6,875 bases of DNA from NCBI GenBank assembly GCA_964646425.1, contig CAZYEI010000056.1, forward strand, positions 1-6,875, given 5' to 3'. Both the position numbers and the translations under genes were made by a program. The stretch comes from CAZYEI01 sp964646425. GTDB taxonomy: Bacteria; Bacillota_I; Bacilli_A; RFN20; JAISJY01. Positions 5,791 through 6,875 of this stretch are shown here, one piece after another (position 1 is the stretch's first letter; each line of letters starts with the position of its first letter). Below the pieces are notes generated by a model. That model searched no databases, had not been told where the DNA came from, and saw nothing but the letters and a program-made list of their open reading frames with translations.

Positions 5791-6726
5791 ATGAAAAATA
5801 GTACAAAAGATGAAATAAATTATATTCATACAAAAATCGATTTAAAGCAGTGGGTATATATGTTAAGTGTATTATTGATATCTGCTCTTTTATATGCTTT
5901 TTCCGTAACCTGCTTTATTAACCAAAGTGATGGGAATATTATCACGGCAGGAATAAGTGGAATTGCTATGCTGATTGCTAGAGTATTTTTTGCTGATAAT
6001 GCAGCAGCAGCATATTCGGTTATTTATATTGTTATGAATATTCCGATATTCCTTTTAGGATATAAATATATTGGTAAAATATTTTCAATATTAACTTTAT
6101 TGAATGTCGTAGTTGCTTCGACACTTATTGGTCTAATTAATCCATCAATTTATACTTTTTTAGATATAAGTGGATTAGAACCTATTACAATTGCTTTAAT
6201 TGCAGGGGTTCTTTCTGGTTGTAGTATTGGAGTTGCTTTGAAAGCTAATTTATCTACCGGTGGAACAGATGTTATTTCGCTATTCTTTGGCATAAAAAAA
6301 GGTGTTTCTATTGGTAAATATGTTATATTATTAAATGGCATAGTTGTAATTATGTATGGTACTTATTCAGGCTCAACTACTGGTAATTGGCACTCTATAT
6401 TTTACACTTTATGCTATATTTTTGTTTCTTCATCTGTTGTTGATTTAATCTTTACAAGAACAAAAAAAGTCTTAATTGAAGTTATTACCGAAAAAGGTAA
6501 TGATATTTCTTCAATCTTGTTGCAAAAGACACATCATGGTTGTACATTAATTAATGGTGAAGGAGCTTTTTCACATCATGGTAAACAATTATTACATATG
6601 GTTGTTTCTGTTCGTCAAATCAATGAAGTAGTAAAATTAATTAAGGAAATTGATTCTTGTTCATTTGTTATTCAACTTCCAGTTGATAATATTTATGGTA
6701 AATTTTTTATTCCCCCATTTAGATAA
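5791..6726 (+). CDS. YitT-family membrane protein with C-terminal DUF2179 domain
   Basis: This 311-residue protein belongs to the YitT family, widespread and multicopy in Bacillota, with no firmly established biochemical role. Residues about 20-220 hold five to six hydrophobic helices. They carry the family's Gly-rich motifs NIITAGISGIAML (49-61) and STGGTDVI (155-162). Residues about 225-308 form the soluble DUF2179 domain, recognised by GCTLINGEGAFS (250-261), the strand HMVVSVRQINEV (269-280), and the ending FVIQLPVDNIYGKFF (292-306). It is the second gene of the CNNM unit, 33 nt after that stop codon. Start choice is uncertain. ATG 5791 has GGGGA 6 nt upstream and gives a short polar N-terminus before helix 1. 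ATG 5761 has no visible ribosome-binding site, lies inside a hairpin, and would add ten residues (MVVPLLWGNI). Translation may be coupled to the preceding gene. Confidence 0.88.
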   Translation: MKNSTKDEINYIHTKIDLKQWVYMLSVLLISALLYAFSVTCFINQSDGNIITAGISGIAMLIARVFFADNAAAAYSVIYIVMNIPIFLLGYKYIGKIFSILTLLNVVVASTLIGLINPSIYTFLDISGLEPITIALIAGVLSGCSIGVALKANLSTGGTDVISLFFGIKKGVSIGKYVILLNGIVVIMYGTYSGSTTGNWHSIFYTLCYIFVSSSVVDLIFTRTKKVLIEVITEKGNDISSILLQKTHHGCTLINGEGAFSHHGKQLLHMVVSVRQINEVVKLIKEIDSCSFVIQLPVDNIYGKFFIPPFR

Positions 6727-6749
6727 AAAGATGCAAATGCATCTTTTTT
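6725..6749 (+). terminator. Rho-independent terminator of the CNNM-YitT unit
   Basis: GATGC (6730-6734) and GCATC (6739-6743) form a perfect stem around AAAT. The stem is extended by the A run 6725-6729 against the T run 6744-6749. It begins inside the YitT stop codon, so termination follows translation almost immediately. The A and T runs on both sides would let it work in either direction. Confidence 0.8.
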
Positions 6750-6792
6750 ATTTTTTGAAACAACTTAAAAAAAATAAAGATTTTAGGAACAA

Positions 6793-6820
6793 AGCTGATT
6801 GTATAGTTGTACTCTCAGCT
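6793..6820. repeat. Imperfect inverted repeat in the right-hand tail
   Basis: AGCTGA (6793-6798) pairs with TCAGCT (6815-6820), with a further GTA/TAC match (6801-6803, 6810-6812) across a 2x2 internal loop. On the + strand it is followed by CTTTTAATTTT; on the - strand by TTTGTT. Either could be a weak terminator, for example for a gene entering from the right on the - strand. The rest of 6750-6875 shows no gene. Confidence 0.3.
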
Positions 6821-6875
6821 CTTTTAATTTTGTTAAAGAAAATTTTTCAATTCGACAAAATTAGCAAATAAAAAA

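Noticed and set aside
487..6726. Mycoplasma-type recoding of TGA as tryptophan, considered because of the A/T richness.
   Set aside because: Tryptophans are encoded by TGG, and all genes have full family length under the standard bacterial code without in-frame TGA.
6650..6871. 73-codon + strand ORF at the right end.
   Set aside because: Its start lies inside the YitT gene in another frame, it runs through the terminator hairpin, and it is Lys/Phe/Leu-rich as random A/T sequence would be.
6833..6874. Open - strand frame (FLFANFVELKNFL then stop) that could be the end of a gene entering from the right.
   Set aside because: Only 13 codons are visible, which is not enough to distinguish it from chance. 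The nearby hairpin (6793-6820) is only weak support.

Overview
The window is strongly A+T-rich, with A/T-ending codons, Shine-Dalgarno sites of the AGGAG/GGTGAT type, TGG for tryptophan, and TAA/TAG stops. It carries a lipoprotein with a Ser/Asn-rich linker and an A-type flavodiiron protein. Together these suggest a low-GC, anaerobic or microaerophilic Bacillota, possibly a gut Erysipelotrichia/RF39-like lineage. That placement is an inference from style; no rRNA or marker gene is present. All recognisable genes lie on the + strand. I see no tRNA, rRNA, CRISPR array, transposase, integrase or phage gene.

Layout. (1) Positions 1-120 hold the C-terminal end of an unidentified protein. An 82-nt spacer with an orphan perfect Shine-Dalgarno sequence follows, then a clear intrinsic terminator (203-238). 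(2) Positions 239-486 are very A+T-rich non-coding DNA with one weak promoter candidate. (3) Positions 487-3019 hold two genes 34 nt apart, probably co-transcribed: a two-repeat EamA/DMT membrane transporter and a surface lipoprotein of the UshA/5'-nucleotidase metallophosphatase family. (4) Positions 3078-4235 encode an FprA-type flavodiiron protein, which reduces O2 or NO. It has no terminator before it and a good terminator after it (4281-4317). (5) A promoter at 4363-4390 drives a second pair: a CNNM/CorC-type Mg/Co transporter with CBS domains (4420-5757) and a YitT-family membrane protein with a DUF2179 domain (5791-6726). This pair ends in an intrinsic terminator that begins at the last stop codon. 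(6) Positions 6750-6875 have no convincing gene, only an imperfect hairpin.

How the genes work together. The window reads as ordinary chromosomal housekeeping and accessory content in two or three transcription units. The nucleotidase-transporter pair could be a surface scavenging module (inference). The flavodiiron protein is an oxidative or nitrosative stress enzyme that needs an electron donor encoded elsewhere. The CNNM-YitT pair is an envelope or cation-homeostasis unit.

I did not find evidence for a new biological system. The items most worth a second look are the shortened C-terminal domain of the nucleotidase lipoprotein, the EamA protein that looks like a head-to-tail duplication, and the start-less perfect ribosome-binding site after the first gene.
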